Below are positions 16,902 to 25,803 of a DNA stretch of 64,000 bases, in pieces; the stretch's first letter is position 1, and each line of letters starts with the position of its first letter. Location: contig NZ_KB235949.1 in assembly GCF_000332335.1 (NCBI RefSeq), positions 246,538 to 310,537 of the forward strand. The letters run 5' to 3'. Source of the DNA: Kamptonema formosum PCC 10802. GTDB lineage: Bacteria > Cyanobacteriota > Cyanobacteriia > Cyanobacteriales > Oscillatoriaceae. The position numbers and the translations under genes were made by a program. Below the pieces are notes generated by a model, which was given only the letters and a program-made list of their open reading frames with translations, did not search any database and had not been told where the DNA came from.

Positions 16902-17166
16902 TGTTTATTCTATCTTGGGTGTCTTGTCTTTTTATCAATCTATCACTCTTTGGCCACCAGTGCCTCACCCCAACTAAAAAAACGACAAATTCAACAATCC
17001 CCCAAAGTCCTGGCCCGCAGGGGCGCTCTAGGCGCTACAGCAGCCGGTTGGGCCAAGTCGGTGGCGGAAAGAGCGATTCACCGGCACCCTATCGATTGCC
17101 GGTGCCGGGCACCAGTAGCAGCTAGCTGCCGGTGTCCGAGCGAGGGTTCACCCTGGCCCCAGCCGA
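16898..17166. repeat. Direct duplication, copy 2 (upstream of the hsdS remnant)
   Basis: Second copy of the segment at 15706-15989. Relative to copy 1 it lacks about 15 bp near the centre and carries scattered substitutions. Recombination between the two copies would delete the toxin-antitoxin pair. Confidence 0.9.
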
Positions 17167-17254
17167 CCCTGATCTTACTGTCTTTTTAAGCGGATATTAT
17201 ACCATAATTGTAAAATTTATACTAGACTATACCTTGTAAGCTCAACGGAAAATT

Positions 17255-17800
17255 ATGCCTCAGGCTACTGAGATATCGGCTCTGTCGCTATTGATAATAG
17301 GAGTTTGCGCTCTCCCTTGCCGTGCCGGTGGAGCGAGCTGGGAGGTTTTGGTAGAGCGTGCCGAAATTCATTCCCGAACAAGTGCTACCATTACGCTCAA
17401 GACGGTTGACAAACAGTGGGGGCACCCACAATGTCCGGTTAGAACTGTTATCATTGAATACAGACCCGAACTTCTTGGGCAGCGAACCTGGAGCAAAAGC
17501 ACTGTCACTGAAGCAACGCACGTGAAAGCTGTCGAGTATCTCCGTCAAGCTCACACTCAAAGGAAAGTGATTCGATTTGGCGAGATAGGAGAGGGTTTGG
17601 TCCGTGAAGAAAAGAAGGCAGACGGGCTGTCTCAATTGATGGAGCTGTTTGGCTCTTTATTCAACTTCGGGAAAAAGACTGAGGCGCAACCGCCAGATTT
17701 ATCCCCAGCTCAAGCTTGCACTTTCAATAGCAGGGGAGTTGCTGTTCTTGATGAGGGTGGAGGCAAACAAGCAGTATACTCCTTTTACTGGCCAATCTAG
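17255..17800 (+). CDS. Secreted protein of unknown function
   Basis: 181 residues with a probable signal peptide (ISALSLLIIGVCALPCRAGG). The mature part contains ITLKTVDKQWGHPQCPVRTV and, near the end, ACTFNSRGVAVLDEGG. I recognise no domain. The upstream region is AT-rich and promoter-like. Confidence 0.6.
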   Translation: MPQATEISALSLLIIGVCALPCRAGGASWEVLVERAEIHSRTSATITLKTVDKQWGHPQCPVRTVIIEYRPELLGQRTWSKSTVTEATHVKAVEYLRQAHTQRKVIRFGEIGEGLVREEKKADGLSQLMELFGSLFNFGKKTEAQPPDLSPAQACTFNSRGVAVLDEGGGKQAVYSFYWPI

Positions 17801-17810
17801 CGAGAGCCGG

Positions 17811-17866
17811 CATGGGGCATGGGGCGTGGGGCATGGGGCGTGGGGCATGGGGCATTGGGCATGGGG
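17811..17866. repeat. CATGGGG/CGTGGGG heptamer array
   Basis: About eight copies of a 7-bp unit CATGGGG with CGTGGGG variants, just after the secreted-protein gene. Same family as the arrays at 44.3 and 62.8 kb. Confidence 0.85.
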
Positions 17867-17878
17867 GCTATTTGAGTA

Positions 17879-18157
17879 GTGATTAAACGTAATTTGTATC
17901 ATTCTGACATCTGTAAACTTTAGCAATATTATGTGCCGGCGTTTAAGGTTAGATAGATTACGGTTATTTAGTCAAGGAAACTAGCCGGTGGCGGGGGCGG
18001 CAGTTTCAAGACTTGACGGCACCGGCAGGCAATTTGGATGTGTGATTAACCGTAATCTGTAGAAACATGAAACTTATAACCCTTACCGGGGTTAATCGCC
18101 AGAGTTTAAACTTAGATAGATTCCGGTTATTTACTCAAGGAAACTAGCCGGTGGGGG
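17879..18157 (+). repeat. Two further copies of the ~120-bp dispersed element
   Basis: Copies at 17879-17998 and ~18040-18157 match those at the left end of the window: GTGATTAAACGTAA at the left end, TTACGGTTATTTAGTCAAGG and ACTAGCCGGTGG at the right. In the second copy both arms changed together (AACCGTAATC against GATTCCGGTT), which preserves pairing. Its right-hand linker (GGGAGCTGAACAGA) lies inside the 3' end of the next gene. Confidence 0.8.
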
Positions 18158-19222
18158 CTAGACCGGCGCGGGGAGCTGAACAGACTCGACGGCGTTGCGG
18201 AGTTCGAGGAGTTTTTCCGCCGCCTCACCTTTAGTCAGTACAGATTCAGCCGTAGCGAAACCGGCACTGAGATCCGGGGAAACGCCGCAGCGCCACAGGT
18301 AAAACCCGCCATTCCAGATGGCAGATTTCATCAGCTCCGAGGGTTCGCCGCGCAACACGGATTGCGTGTCTTCCAGCAGTTTTGCGGTGGATTCCAAGGG
18401 CGGGTTGGCACCGGCAAATCCGAAATCCCGGGGGTGCAGGTGCAGGCGCTCGAAAGGTTGGTCCGGGTTGGCTATCCCGATAATCGCCGTGCGCTCGCGG
18501 GGCAAATCGCAGCTGCCTTCCAGCCCCTTCACCGTGGTGAACAGCTGGGTGCCTCGCAGGGCGTGCGCTTCGCGGAACATCTCTTCTGTGGGCGGGTGGA
18601 CAAACCCAGAAACAATGTGTTTGTCACCGGCATAAGGGCACCAGATTAACTCCAAAGTCGCCAGCGGCGGGCGCTTGCCAATTTGGAAGCGGTAGGGAAC
18701 AATCTCGTAAGCGTGGGGAAAATGCTGGGGGAGATAGACAAATCCCAGCAGGGTTTTCTCGAAGACTTGCTGCGCTCGCCCGATATCCAACCCCCCCCAG
18801 CGGACGCCCAAACCCTGCCAAATGTCAATCAGCGGCACCCCTTCTTTTGTGGGCATGCGATCGCCCCCGTGCGTCACGGCAGGCACCCCGGCGGCGGCGA
18901 GGATTAACGCAGTCAGGTGAGTCACCGGCACATAGCGATCGCGCCCGTCGTAGGGGCAGCCCAAAACAGTCACCGGGCGAGTAAAATTGCCGGGTTGCAA
19001 CTTTTGCGCCAACTCGTCATAACCGTCGAGCATGCCGGCGAGTTCAACGCCAGTCGGGCGCTTGATGCGGTGAGCGATTAGGAACGCCCCAATCTGCGCC
19101 GGTGTCGCTTCCTGCAGCAGCATCATCCGCGTAGCCGCTGCAGCTTCTGAGCGAGTTAAATCCTTGCCGGTGTGGGGACCGCTGCCAACTTTCCGCAGCA
19201 ATTCCCTGAACGCATCACTCAT
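18158..19222 (-). CDS. Anthranilate phosphoribosyltransferase-family protein (TrpD2-like)
   Basis: 354 residues from ATG 19222; an in-frame GTG four codons upstream is an alternative. The fold is that of nucleoside phosphorylase class II/TrpD: LTRSEAAAATRMMLLQEATP with AQIGAFLIAHRIKRP at the N-terminus, then ALILAAAGVPAVTHGGDRMP and TKEGVPLIDIWQGLGV. It lacks the canonical glycine-rich PRPP loop of true TrpD (GTGGD type is replaced by GCPYDGRDRYVP), so it is unlikely to serve in tryptophan synthesis. It lies ~285 bp downstream of ntcB on the same strand. Genes of this family are found close to nitrate-assimilation regulators in other cyanobacteria as far as I recall, but the substrate is unknown. 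Confidence 0.8.
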   Translation of the reverse strand: MSDAFRELLRKVGSGPHTGKDLTRSEAAAATRMMLLQEATPAQIGAFLIAHRIKRPTGVELAGMLDGYDELAQKLQPGNFTRPVTVLGCPYDGRDRYVPVTHLTALILAAAGVPAVTHGGDRMPTKEGVPLIDIWQGLGVRWGGLDIGRAQQVFEKTLLGFVYLPQHFPHAYEIVPYRFQIGKRPPLATLELIWCPYAGDKHIVSGFVHPPTEEMFREAHALRGTQLFTTVKGLEGSCDLPRERTAIIGIANPDQPFERLHLHPRDFGFAGANPPLESTAKLLEDTQSVLRGEPSELMKSAIWNGGFYLWRCGVSPDLSAGFATAESVLTKGEAAEKLLELRNAVESVQLPAPV

Positions 19223-19280
19223 ATAAATACCCACGAGAGCGAAAAATCAGAAAAACTAGATACCCTAATTGATGAAAGCA

Positions 19281-19388
19281 CTATAGCAGCTCTAAATGAT
19301 TGGCGCAACCGCTCTCGGGCCCAGAACCCCGGTTTCTTAAAGAAACCGGGGTTCTGAAAGTTACACGAAGGATTTAGACACGCTATAG
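19281..19388. repeat. MITE-like palindromic element
   Basis: This 108-bp element is bounded by CTATAGC and GCTATAG. The inverted ends extend for ~20 bp (CTATAGCAGCTCTAAAT against CTATAGCGTGTCTAAAT in reverse complement). A central hairpin pairs CAGAACCCCGGTTTCTT with AAGAAACCGGGGTTCTG. It sits between ntcB and the TrpD2-like gene; a partial second hairpin arm follows at ~19408-19480. Related copies occur elsewhere in the window. Confidence 0.85.
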
Positions 19389-19507
19389 AATGCCGCTCTT
19401 CAAATCGGAGAAACCGGCTTTCTTTTCGCTTTCCCCAGGAAAAATCCGTCTTTATGCTCAGAGAAACCCCGTTTCTTCCCCTGAATTTTTCCTATTTAAC
19501 CGGCGCG

Positions 19508-20479
19508 CTAGGCGGCTTCCCTCGGCTGTGCCGGGGTGAGCGGCTTTTTTCCGGTTAGCTGGCTGTACTGCCACGGGACAAGCTCTTGCGCCAGCTTGAA
19601 GAACTGAGCGATCGGAGGGATTTGCAGGCGATCGCGGGTGGTTACCAGCACCACCTGACGGGTTAGCGCCGGTTCAGCGGAACCGGAGGCGGTTTCCAGC
19701 TTGCGAACAGCTAGAGTCGGGTCTGAAATTGCTTCAATCAGGGCAGATTCGGGCAGTAGGGCAATCAGCTCTCCTTGGCGCACGATTCCCCGGAAAGCGT
19801 CCAGGGTATTCAATTCTAGCGCAGCTTGCAGCTTCAGCCCCCGCCGGTCGAACTGCTCCTGCACCAGGCGCTGCATGCCGTAGCCATCTTTAAACAAAAC
19901 TTGCGGGTAGCGGGCTAATTCCGACCAAGGCACACACTCATACTGGCTAAGCGGGTGGTTCGCCGCCATCAGCACCTCCAGCGGCTCGCTGTAAAGCGCT
20001 TCCACCACCATTTCCGGACCGGCGGTTAAAAAGCGGTTGTTCATCACCAGGGCGATGTCAACCAGCCCGTCTTTGAGGACTTTCAGCGCCCGATCGCTGC
20101 CCAGGGAGGTGACGCGCAACTGCACTTCCGGGTAATCCTTAGCAAATTTTTGCAGCACCGGCGGCAAACAGTAGGCGCAGACAGAGTGAATCGCGGCGAC
20201 GCACAGTTCTGGCTGCTTGCCGGCACGCAAGTCCGCGAGCTCCTGGGTGGCATTCTGCCATTCCTGACAAATTTTGCGGGCGCGGGGGAAGAAGCGCTCG
20301 CCCCCCAAGGTCAGTTTAGCCTGAGCTGTCCTGTGGAACAAAGGCAGTCCCAGATCGGCTTCCAGCGCCTGGATTTGCCGGCTAATCGTAGATTGGGTGA
20401 CGCCGCACTTTCCCGCCGCTTGCTGGAAGCTGCCGGTTTCCGCGACTGCTAGGAAGGCTTGCAACTGCTCTAACCGCAT
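19508..20479 (-). CDS. ntcB: LysR-type transcriptional activator of nitrate assimilation (NtcB)
   Basis: 323 residues. The N-terminal winged helix-turn-helix reads MRLEQLQAFLAVAETGSFQQ, GVTQSTISRQIQALEADLGL, as in NtcB. The co-inducer domain includes AAIHSVCAYCLPPVLQKFAK, VTSLGSDRALKVLKDGLVDI and LNTLDAFRGIVRQGELIALL, all close to what I remember of Anabaena NtcB. NtcB works with NtcA to activate nirA and the nitrate genes when nitrite is available. A candidate binding site lies upstream of nirA in this window. The identification is by family resemblance; another cyanobacterial LysR protein is possible but less likely given the neighbourhood. Confidence 0.85.
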   Translation of the reverse strand: MRLEQLQAFLAVAETGSFQQAAGKCGVTQSTISRQIQALEADLGLPLFHRTAQAKLTLGGERFFPRARKICQEWQNATQELADLRAGKQPELCVAAIHSVCAYCLPPVLQKFAKDYPEVQLRVTSLGSDRALKVLKDGLVDIALVMNNRFLTAGPEMVVEALYSEPLEVLMAANHPLSQYECVPWSELARYPQVLFKDGYGMQRLVQEQFDRRGLKLQAALELNTLDAFRGIVRQGELIALLPESALIEAISDPTLAVRKLETASGSAEPALTRQVVLVTTRDRLQIPPIAQFFKLAQELVPWQYSQLTGKKPLTPAQPREAA

Positions 20480-20775
20480 GGTTGTGTGTAGCCTGGATCG
20501 GTTTTATGTATACCGTGAGGATAGCCTGTCTGCCGGTATCGTTCAGTAGATTTTGATACAGCCCGCGTTTTTCGTTCCTCTTGGCCCAGGAAAATCCTCC
20601 CTTTGGCAGAAGTAGGGTGCGTTACCCTGGGGGTAACGCACCCTACAAAAGCAGTAAGCTGTACCCTACCCTCGCTCCCAGGCGGAGTCTGGGAACGCGG
20701 TTCTGGAGGCTCTGCCTCCTTTCCCCAATAAGCAAATTAAAAGCCTAACAGCTCGGGGTGCGTTCCGCAAGAACG
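20480..20775. other. Intergenic with a long perfect hairpin
   Basis: At 20612-20646 a 15-bp perfect inverted repeat (GTAGGGTGCGTTACC, loop CTGG, then its complement) could end the SBF transporter transcript coming from the right. Next to it are fragments of the dispersed GTTCCCAGGCGGAG/CTGGGAACG and GGAGGCTCTGCCTCC hairpins also seen at ~33.8, 47.95 and 50.37 kb. The left part is the ntcB upstream region; no NtcA box was found in it. Confidence 0.6.
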
Positions 20776-21636
20776 CTACATTTTATGGGGTTTTGTCCTG
20801 ACAAGCTGGTAAGAATTGTACAGGTTATGGTAAAGGATATAAAACATCGGGCCGAGAGCGACCACCGGCTTGAGGAAGGCAAGAGAAAGCCACACGGTGA
20901 GCATGGTATTTTTCTGGCCGAGAGATTGGCTGGCTTCCCGGGCGAAGTGTTTGCCTCCGATGAGGAATCCCACGCCAAAGTTGGCGGCGCATATCAGAAG
21001 GGAGATTGTGGCAATGGCGGCAATCGTCAGGGGCGAAGTTGTGGATTCGTAGAGAATAAAATGGGAAGCTTTTGCGCCGGCGATAAACAGCACGGCACTC
21101 CAGGCGTAGAAAGACAGTATCTTGAATTTCCCAGCCGACTTCAGGACTTGCGGGTTGAGGAGTTTTAGGGTTTGGACGACAGCGAGCGGGATTAAGAACA
21201 GCCCTAAAACTGACAGCAAGATTTCTCGCGGGGAGACGGAATTGGCTTGATGCGTCAGGAGCGGGATGAGAAAGGGGAGCGTCAGGGCAATGATACTGTT
21301 AGTTAGGATAACAGAGAGAGTGACATATTCTACGTCGAGGGCGAGAAAGCTGGCAACTGCTGGGGCGGTGATGCCGGTGGGGGCGATGGCGGTGATAAAG
21401 GACACAAACGCCAGGTCTGAGTTGAAGGGAAGCAGAAGTAAATAGGCTGTAATGGCTAGGGCGATATTGGCTATTATTATCCATAGGGTGCTTTTATAAA
21501 AAGTATTTATTTTCAGCTCTAAGAACGGGAAGAATAGGATAAACATCAGCAGGGGCTTGAGCAGGAAGGAATAGCTGCCGGCTTGGGGTAAAAGTATTCC
21601 TAGAACTATAGCAACAACAGGCAAGATAGATTTCAT
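20776..21636 (-). CDS. SBF/BASS-family (bile acid:sodium symporter-like) transporter
   Basis: 286 residues with about nine to ten hydrophobic helices. Family-typical stretches are the opening LLKPLLMFILFFPFLELKI, the segment AIAPTGITAPAVASFLALDV, and SLGQKNTMLTVWLSLAF near the C-terminus. Such proteins are sodium-coupled symporters of organic anions; some relatives carry pyruvate, arsenite or bicarbonate-like substrates. The substrate here cannot be read from sequence. Its position beside ntcB hints at, but does not show, a nitrogen-related role. Confidence 0.8.
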   Translation of the reverse strand: MKSILPVVAIVLGILLPQAGSYSFLLKPLLMFILFFPFLELKINTFYKSTLWIIIANIALAITAYLLLLPFNSDLAFVSFITAIAPTGITAPAVASFLALDVEYVTLSVILTNSIIALTLPFLIPLLTHQANSVSPREILLSVLGLFLIPLAVVQTLKLLNPQVLKSAGKFKILSFYAWSAVLFIAGAKASHFILYESTTSPLTIAAIATISLLICAANFGVGFLIGGKHFAREASQSLGQKNTMLTVWLSLAFLKPVVALGPMFYILYHNLYNSYQLVRTKPHKM

Positions 21637-21960
21637 AAAAACAAGGCTCCTGTTTTTATAACACTGTCATTTACTGGCTGGCTTGGCGCGATTTACGGAG
21701 CGGTCGCTATCATCTGTCTGCGGACAGAAATCTGCTTTCTATAGCGTAGCCGGTGCCGGCAGGGTTTGTTGGGCTGCCGGCGGGGAAGAGGATTAAATTT
21801 ATTGGAAGAATCCCAACTATCTTACCTTGCAGCCCGATGGGGCGGACAGGGGTTGACACCACTGATCTGGGAAGGCAGTTAGGGCACGGACGTAGGACAG
21901 GCGTTCCCTCCGATCAAAGCTGTCCTAATAAAAGGCGTAGGACAGGCGTCTCGCCTGTCC
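21637..21960. other. Intergenic with dispersed GGACAGGCG repeats
   Basis: The right half has two GTAGGACAGGCG units and a short hairpin (GGACAGGCGTCTCGCCTGTCC) directly before the WD40 gene's stop codon. The same motif recurs at ~25.65-25.72 and 26.43-26.50 kb. No gene is seen. Confidence 0.6.
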
Positions 21961-24900
21961 TCATCCCCCATATTCGACCGCGCCCAATACTTTGAGGGTG
22001 GCTTTTTGGGCTTCGGTTAAACCGGCAGCGCCGGTGATGTTCATGCCTTCGCAGGGTCTGGGCGCTCGCATGGTTTTCAGGAGAGTGCCGGTTTTGACAT
22101 CCCAGAGCTTAATGGTTTCATCGCCACTGCCGGTGGCGAGAATTGAACTATCCGGACTGAAGGCAACTGAAGGCACCCAATGATCGTGCCCCTGCAAGAT
22201 GGCAAGGCATTCATGGGTGCGGACATCCCAGAGACGCACAGTTTTGTCAATACTGCCACTCGCCAGGATATGACCTTGAGGACTGAAGGCAACTGAATGC
22301 ACCCAATTGTCGTGTCCCTGCAAGATGGCAAGGCATTCATGGGTGCCGACATCCCAGAGACGCACGGTTTTGTCATCACTGGCACTTGCCAAGAGTTGGC
22401 CATCCGGACTGAAAGCCACGGAATTTATCTCTCTTTCGTGTCCGTGTAAAGTTGCCAGACACTGACCCGTGCCGGCATCCCACAACTTCACGGTCCTGTC
22501 ACGACTGCCACTGGCGATAATTTTGCCTTGAGGGCTGAATGCCACTGAAAACACTCGCTCTGTATGTTCCTGTAAAGTCGCCCGACATTCCCTCGTGCGA
22601 ACATCCCATAACTTGACTGTCAAGTCATCACTGCCACTGGCGAGAGTTCGACCGTCGGGACTGAACGCCACTGAATACACCCAATGCCTATGTCCCTGCA
22701 AAGTTGCCAGACATTCACCAGAGGACACATCCCATAACTTCACGTTTGTATCATCACTGCTAGTGGCGACAGTCTTGCCTTCAGGACTGAAAGCAATAGT
22801 ACTCACTAACTCCCTGTGTCCCAACAAAGCAGTCAAACACTGACCGTTATTGACATCCCACAACCTGATCGCTCTGTCAGCACTGCCACTTGCCAGGATA
22901 TTACCTTGAGGACTGAAAGCAACTGAATATATCCAATTAGTGTGTCCTCGCCAAGTAGCTAGGCACTCACTTTGACTAACATCCCCAACATCCCATAGCC
23001 TCACCGTTTGGTCATAACCGCCACTAGCAAGGGTTTTCCCATCCGGGCTGAAGGCCGCTGAACGTATCCAAGCCGTGTGCCCCCGCAAAGTGGTTGCGGC
23101 GCGGCAGTTGCGAGCGTCTCGGATATCCCATAGCTTCACGGTTTGGTCAAAACTCCCACTGGCAAGGGTTTGCCCATCCGGACTGAAGGCAACTGAACGC
23201 ACTTGATTGCTATGCTCCTGTAAAGTGGTGAGGCATTGACTGCTGCCGGCATCTCGGATGTCCCATAGCTTCACGGTTTTGTCATCGCTGCCACTGGCCA
23301 AGGTTTGCCCATCCGGACTGAAGGCAACAGCACGAACTGTATCCGTATGTCCCAGCAAAACAGCTAGGCACTTACCTTCACCAACATCCCACAGCCTGAC
23401 ACTGCTATCCCTACTGCCAGTAGCCAGGGTTTTACTATCCAAACTGAATGCAACTGCATATACCCGATCGGTGTCTCCCTGCAAAGTCTTCCGGCACTCC
23501 CCAGTGACGGCATCCCATAACTTCACCGTTTTGTCCTCACTGCAACTGGCGAGAGTAAGCCCGTCGGGACTGAAGGCAACCGAATTTACCCAATTCCTAT
23601 GTTCCTGTAAAATTCTGACGCACCTGCGCTCACAAACATTCCATAACCGCACCGTTTCATCATCACTGCCACTGGCTAAGGTTCGCCCATCAGGACTGAA
23701 GGCAACGGAGTTTACCGTAGAGGTATGTCCTTTGAGGGTAAAAAGTTTTTGACCGTCCGCAACGCGCCATAAGTGAATCCCGCCTTCGTAATCCCCGGCA
23801 GCCAAGAGTTTACCACAAGGAGAAAATGCGACGTAAAAAATTATGGCAAAAGTTTCAGTAAAAACAGAATTTTCTAGGTCTGCGCCAGCGAAATTGACCC
23901 CCTGCAAGTTCACACCTCTGAGGAAAGCTTGCCAAACCGGCAGGTTAGAAAAGTCAGCGCTGGTTAAATCCACCTGCATCTGGCAAAGCAGATTGAGCGC
24001 GTTCCCACCGGCATACCCCGGCTTGGGGTTTTCTCGCAGCCCAGACAGGATTTGCTTTAACTGGCATCCCACACCGGCTTTGCTCCCAAAACCAGCCAGC
24101 AGCCTTTCCGCAACTGGCTGGAGGATAACGCGCGTTTGCGCCTCCCTAACGTAGTCCTTCGCCGTCGCTTTAATCAGCGCATAGCGTTGAAATAAGGCAA
24201 TTTCTCCCGCCTCAATCTCTTGACAGCACTTGTCTATCAATCGCTCAGTCATGTACTCCATAACTGCCGGCTGCAGGGTGAACCTGCCGGCACTTCTCTC
24301 AATCAAAGAGCGGTGCGCCAGAGATTTTAGAGCCTCTACCAACTTCGCTTGCGCAACTCGCGGTATAATATCCTCTCGCAAGTGCTGTGTTGCCACCGGC
24401 TCCCGCTCAATCGCTAGCCAGTACATCACCTGCTTTTCCAAAGCTGACAGGCGATTGTAATGTTCATCGAGCAGGAAGCGAATCCCGGCGAAAGCCAGAG
24501 TGTTTTGACTTAAGAATTCGGCGATATTCCCATCATACACCTCTTTAATAGTTGTGGCAACTATTTTTAAGAATAGGGGATTTCCTCCGCAGCGATGAAT
24601 CAGTTCTTGGGAAGGGGAAACTCCGAAACGCCCAGATTCGCTGCTGGCTGCTCGATCGCCCCTAAAGTCCAGACCTTTAGCTTGTAAGATTGGCTGCCCT
24701 TCGCTTTCGGACAAACCAGGTAAGTAGCGTGAGCGAACCGGCAGTGTTTCCCCTTCCTGCGCTGTCAATTCTCTCGGTTTCTCGCGACTGGTGAGCAGCA
24801 AGCAGCTGCGGTGGGGCGTTTCTCCCACCCGCCGGAATAATTCCCCATACTTTTCATAGCCCTGACGATACTGCCCTGCGCTGTCGCCACCCAGCAAAAT

Positions 24901-25575
24901 CGACTCGGCATTATCCAGCACCAGCAGACAGCGGTGCCGGCGCAGATAGTCGATCAGCAGGGAAATTCGATCCTCTGCGGTGTCTGGCAGATCCTCCCTT
25001 TCGCCTCTGCGAACTTCGGGGGAGTTGGGGGGGATCTGGCTTTTCAAGAACTGGATCAGCACCGCCAGGATGTCTTGAACAGGTGGGGCGTTGCGCAGAC
25101 TTCGCCAGATGAGGTACTGGAATTCGCTCTCAATCCGATCTGCCAGTTTCACAGACAGGGCGGTTTTGCCAATCCCCCCGATCCCCAACAGCGCCACTAG
25201 CCGGCACTTATCTCGCACAATCCACTGCTCTAGCGTGTCGAGGCAGTCGGTGCGCCCAAAGAACAGGCTCACATCCGGGGCGTCTCCCCAATCCCGGTGG
25301 GTGTTAGGGGTGTTTGGGGGCTTGCTGCTAGGTTTGTGGGCGGCATCGTCCTCTAAATCGGCGGCGACATCCAGCCATTCTAGCCCCAAGAGGCGGCAGA
25401 GTTCAAAAAAATTCTCGCGGGAAACGGGTTTGCCATTAAGGAAGTTGCCAACCGTAGCTAAGCCAAGTTGAGCGTGTTCGGCTAAAGCCTCCTGCTTGGC
25501 ATAGCCCTGGCGAACGAGAGCCGATTTGACTTGCTTGACGCACTCTCGGCGCACCCGGATTGATTTTTGGGACAT
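21961..25575 (-). CDS. NB-ARC STAND ATPase with 14 C-terminal WD40 repeats
   Basis: 1204 residues; ATG with AAGGTGAG upstream. An N-terminal helix-turn-helix-like region (~1-75; QEALAEHAQLGLATVGNFLN) precedes the NB-ARC domain: P-loop VALLGIGGIGKTALSVKLAD (~130), LLVLDNAESILLGG (~215), SCLLLTSREKPR (~258), and CGGNPLFLKIVATTI (~330). From about residue 565 there are 14 WD40 units (VAFSPDGQTLASGSDDKTVK), enough for two seven-bladed propellers; most blades are very similar, indicating recent amplification. It ends with MNITGAAGLTEAQKATLKVL, a tail common to cyanobacterial WD40 STAND proteins. Such proteins are signal-transducing switches whose WD40 part senses a ligand; neither ligand nor effector is evident. 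A TATATAAT-like -10 lies upstream. Confidence 0.92.
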   Translation of the reverse strand: MSQKSIRVRRECVKQVKSALVRQGYAKQEALAEHAQLGLATVGNFLNGKPVSRENFFELCRLLGLEWLDVAADLEDDAAHKPSSKPPNTPNTHRDWGDAPDVSLFFGRTDCLDTLEQWIVRDKCRLVALLGIGGIGKTALSVKLADRIESEFQYLIWRSLRNAPPVQDILAVLIQFLKSQIPPNSPEVRRGEREDLPDTAEDRISLLIDYLRRHRCLLVLDNAESILLGGDSAGQYRQGYEKYGELFRRVGETPHRSCLLLTSREKPRELTAQEGETLPVRSRYLPGLSESEGQPILQAKGLDFRGDRAASSESGRFGVSPSQELIHRCGGNPLFLKIVATTIKEVYDGNIAEFLSQNTLAFAGIRFLLDEHYNRLSALEKQVMYWLAIEREPVATQHLREDIIPRVAQAKLVEALKSLAHRSLIERSAGRFTLQPAVMEYMTERLIDKCCQEIEAGEIALFQRYALIKATAKDYVREAQTRVILQPVAERLLAGFGSKAGVGCQLKQILSGLRENPKPGYAGGNALNLLCQMQVDLTSADFSNLPVWQAFLRGVNLQGVNFAGADLENSVFTETFAIIFYVAFSPCGKLLAAGDYEGGIHLWRVADGQKLFTLKGHTSTVNSVAFSPDGRTLASGSDDETVRLWNVCERRCVRILQEHRNWVNSVAFSPDGLTLASCSEDKTVKLWDAVTGECRKTLQGDTDRVYAVAFSLDSKTLATGSRDSSVRLWDVGEGKCLAVLLGHTDTVRAVAFSPDGQTLASGSDDKTVKLWDIRDAGSSQCLTTLQEHSNQVRSVAFSPDGQTLASGSFDQTVKLWDIRDARNCRAATTLRGHTAWIRSAAFSPDGKTLASGGYDQTVRLWDVGDVSQSECLATWRGHTNWIYSVAFSPQGNILASGSADRAIRLWDVNNGQCLTALLGHRELVSTIAFSPEGKTVATSSDDTNVKLWDVSSGECLATLQGHRHWVYSVAFSPDGRTLASGSDDLTVKLWDVRTRECRATLQEHTERVFSVAFSPQGKIIASGSRDRTVKLWDAGTGQCLATLHGHEREINSVAFSPDGQLLASASDDKTVRLWDVGTHECLAILQGHDNWVHSVAFSPQGHILASGSIDKTVRLWDVRTHECLAILQGHDHWVPSVAFSPDSSILATGSGDETIKLWDVKTGTLLKTMRAPRPCEGMNITGAAGLTEAQKATLKVLGAVEYGG

Positions 25576-25737
25576 AGCTCACCTTGAGAACCCCCAATAA
25601 GATTATATAGCAATAGACAGTCAGCTTAGGACACCGGGATACGAAGTATAGGCGTAGGGCAGGCGTTCCCTCCAAGCCCTCAAGGTCTTTGGGACAGGCG
25701 AGACGCCTGTCCTACCTCGGAACCTAACTGCCTACTA

Positions 25738-25803
25738 TTATATAGTGCGTCTAAATCATTTGTGTAAATTTCAGAACCCCGGTTTCTTTAAGAAACCGGG
25801 GTT
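25738..25803. repeat. Partial MITE-like palindromic element
   Basis: The left arm (TATAGTGCGTCTAAATCATT) matches the inverted right arm of the element at 19281-19388, followed by the usual hairpin CAGAACCCCGGTTTCTTT with its complement. The right arm is missing, so this is a truncated copy. Just left of it, 25650-25720 carries the GGACAGGCG repeats. Confidence 0.75.

Noticed and set aside
17200-17245. GTAAAATTTATAC as an NtcA box upstream of the secreted protein
   Set aside because: Spacing is GTA-N7-TAC, one base short of the consensus.
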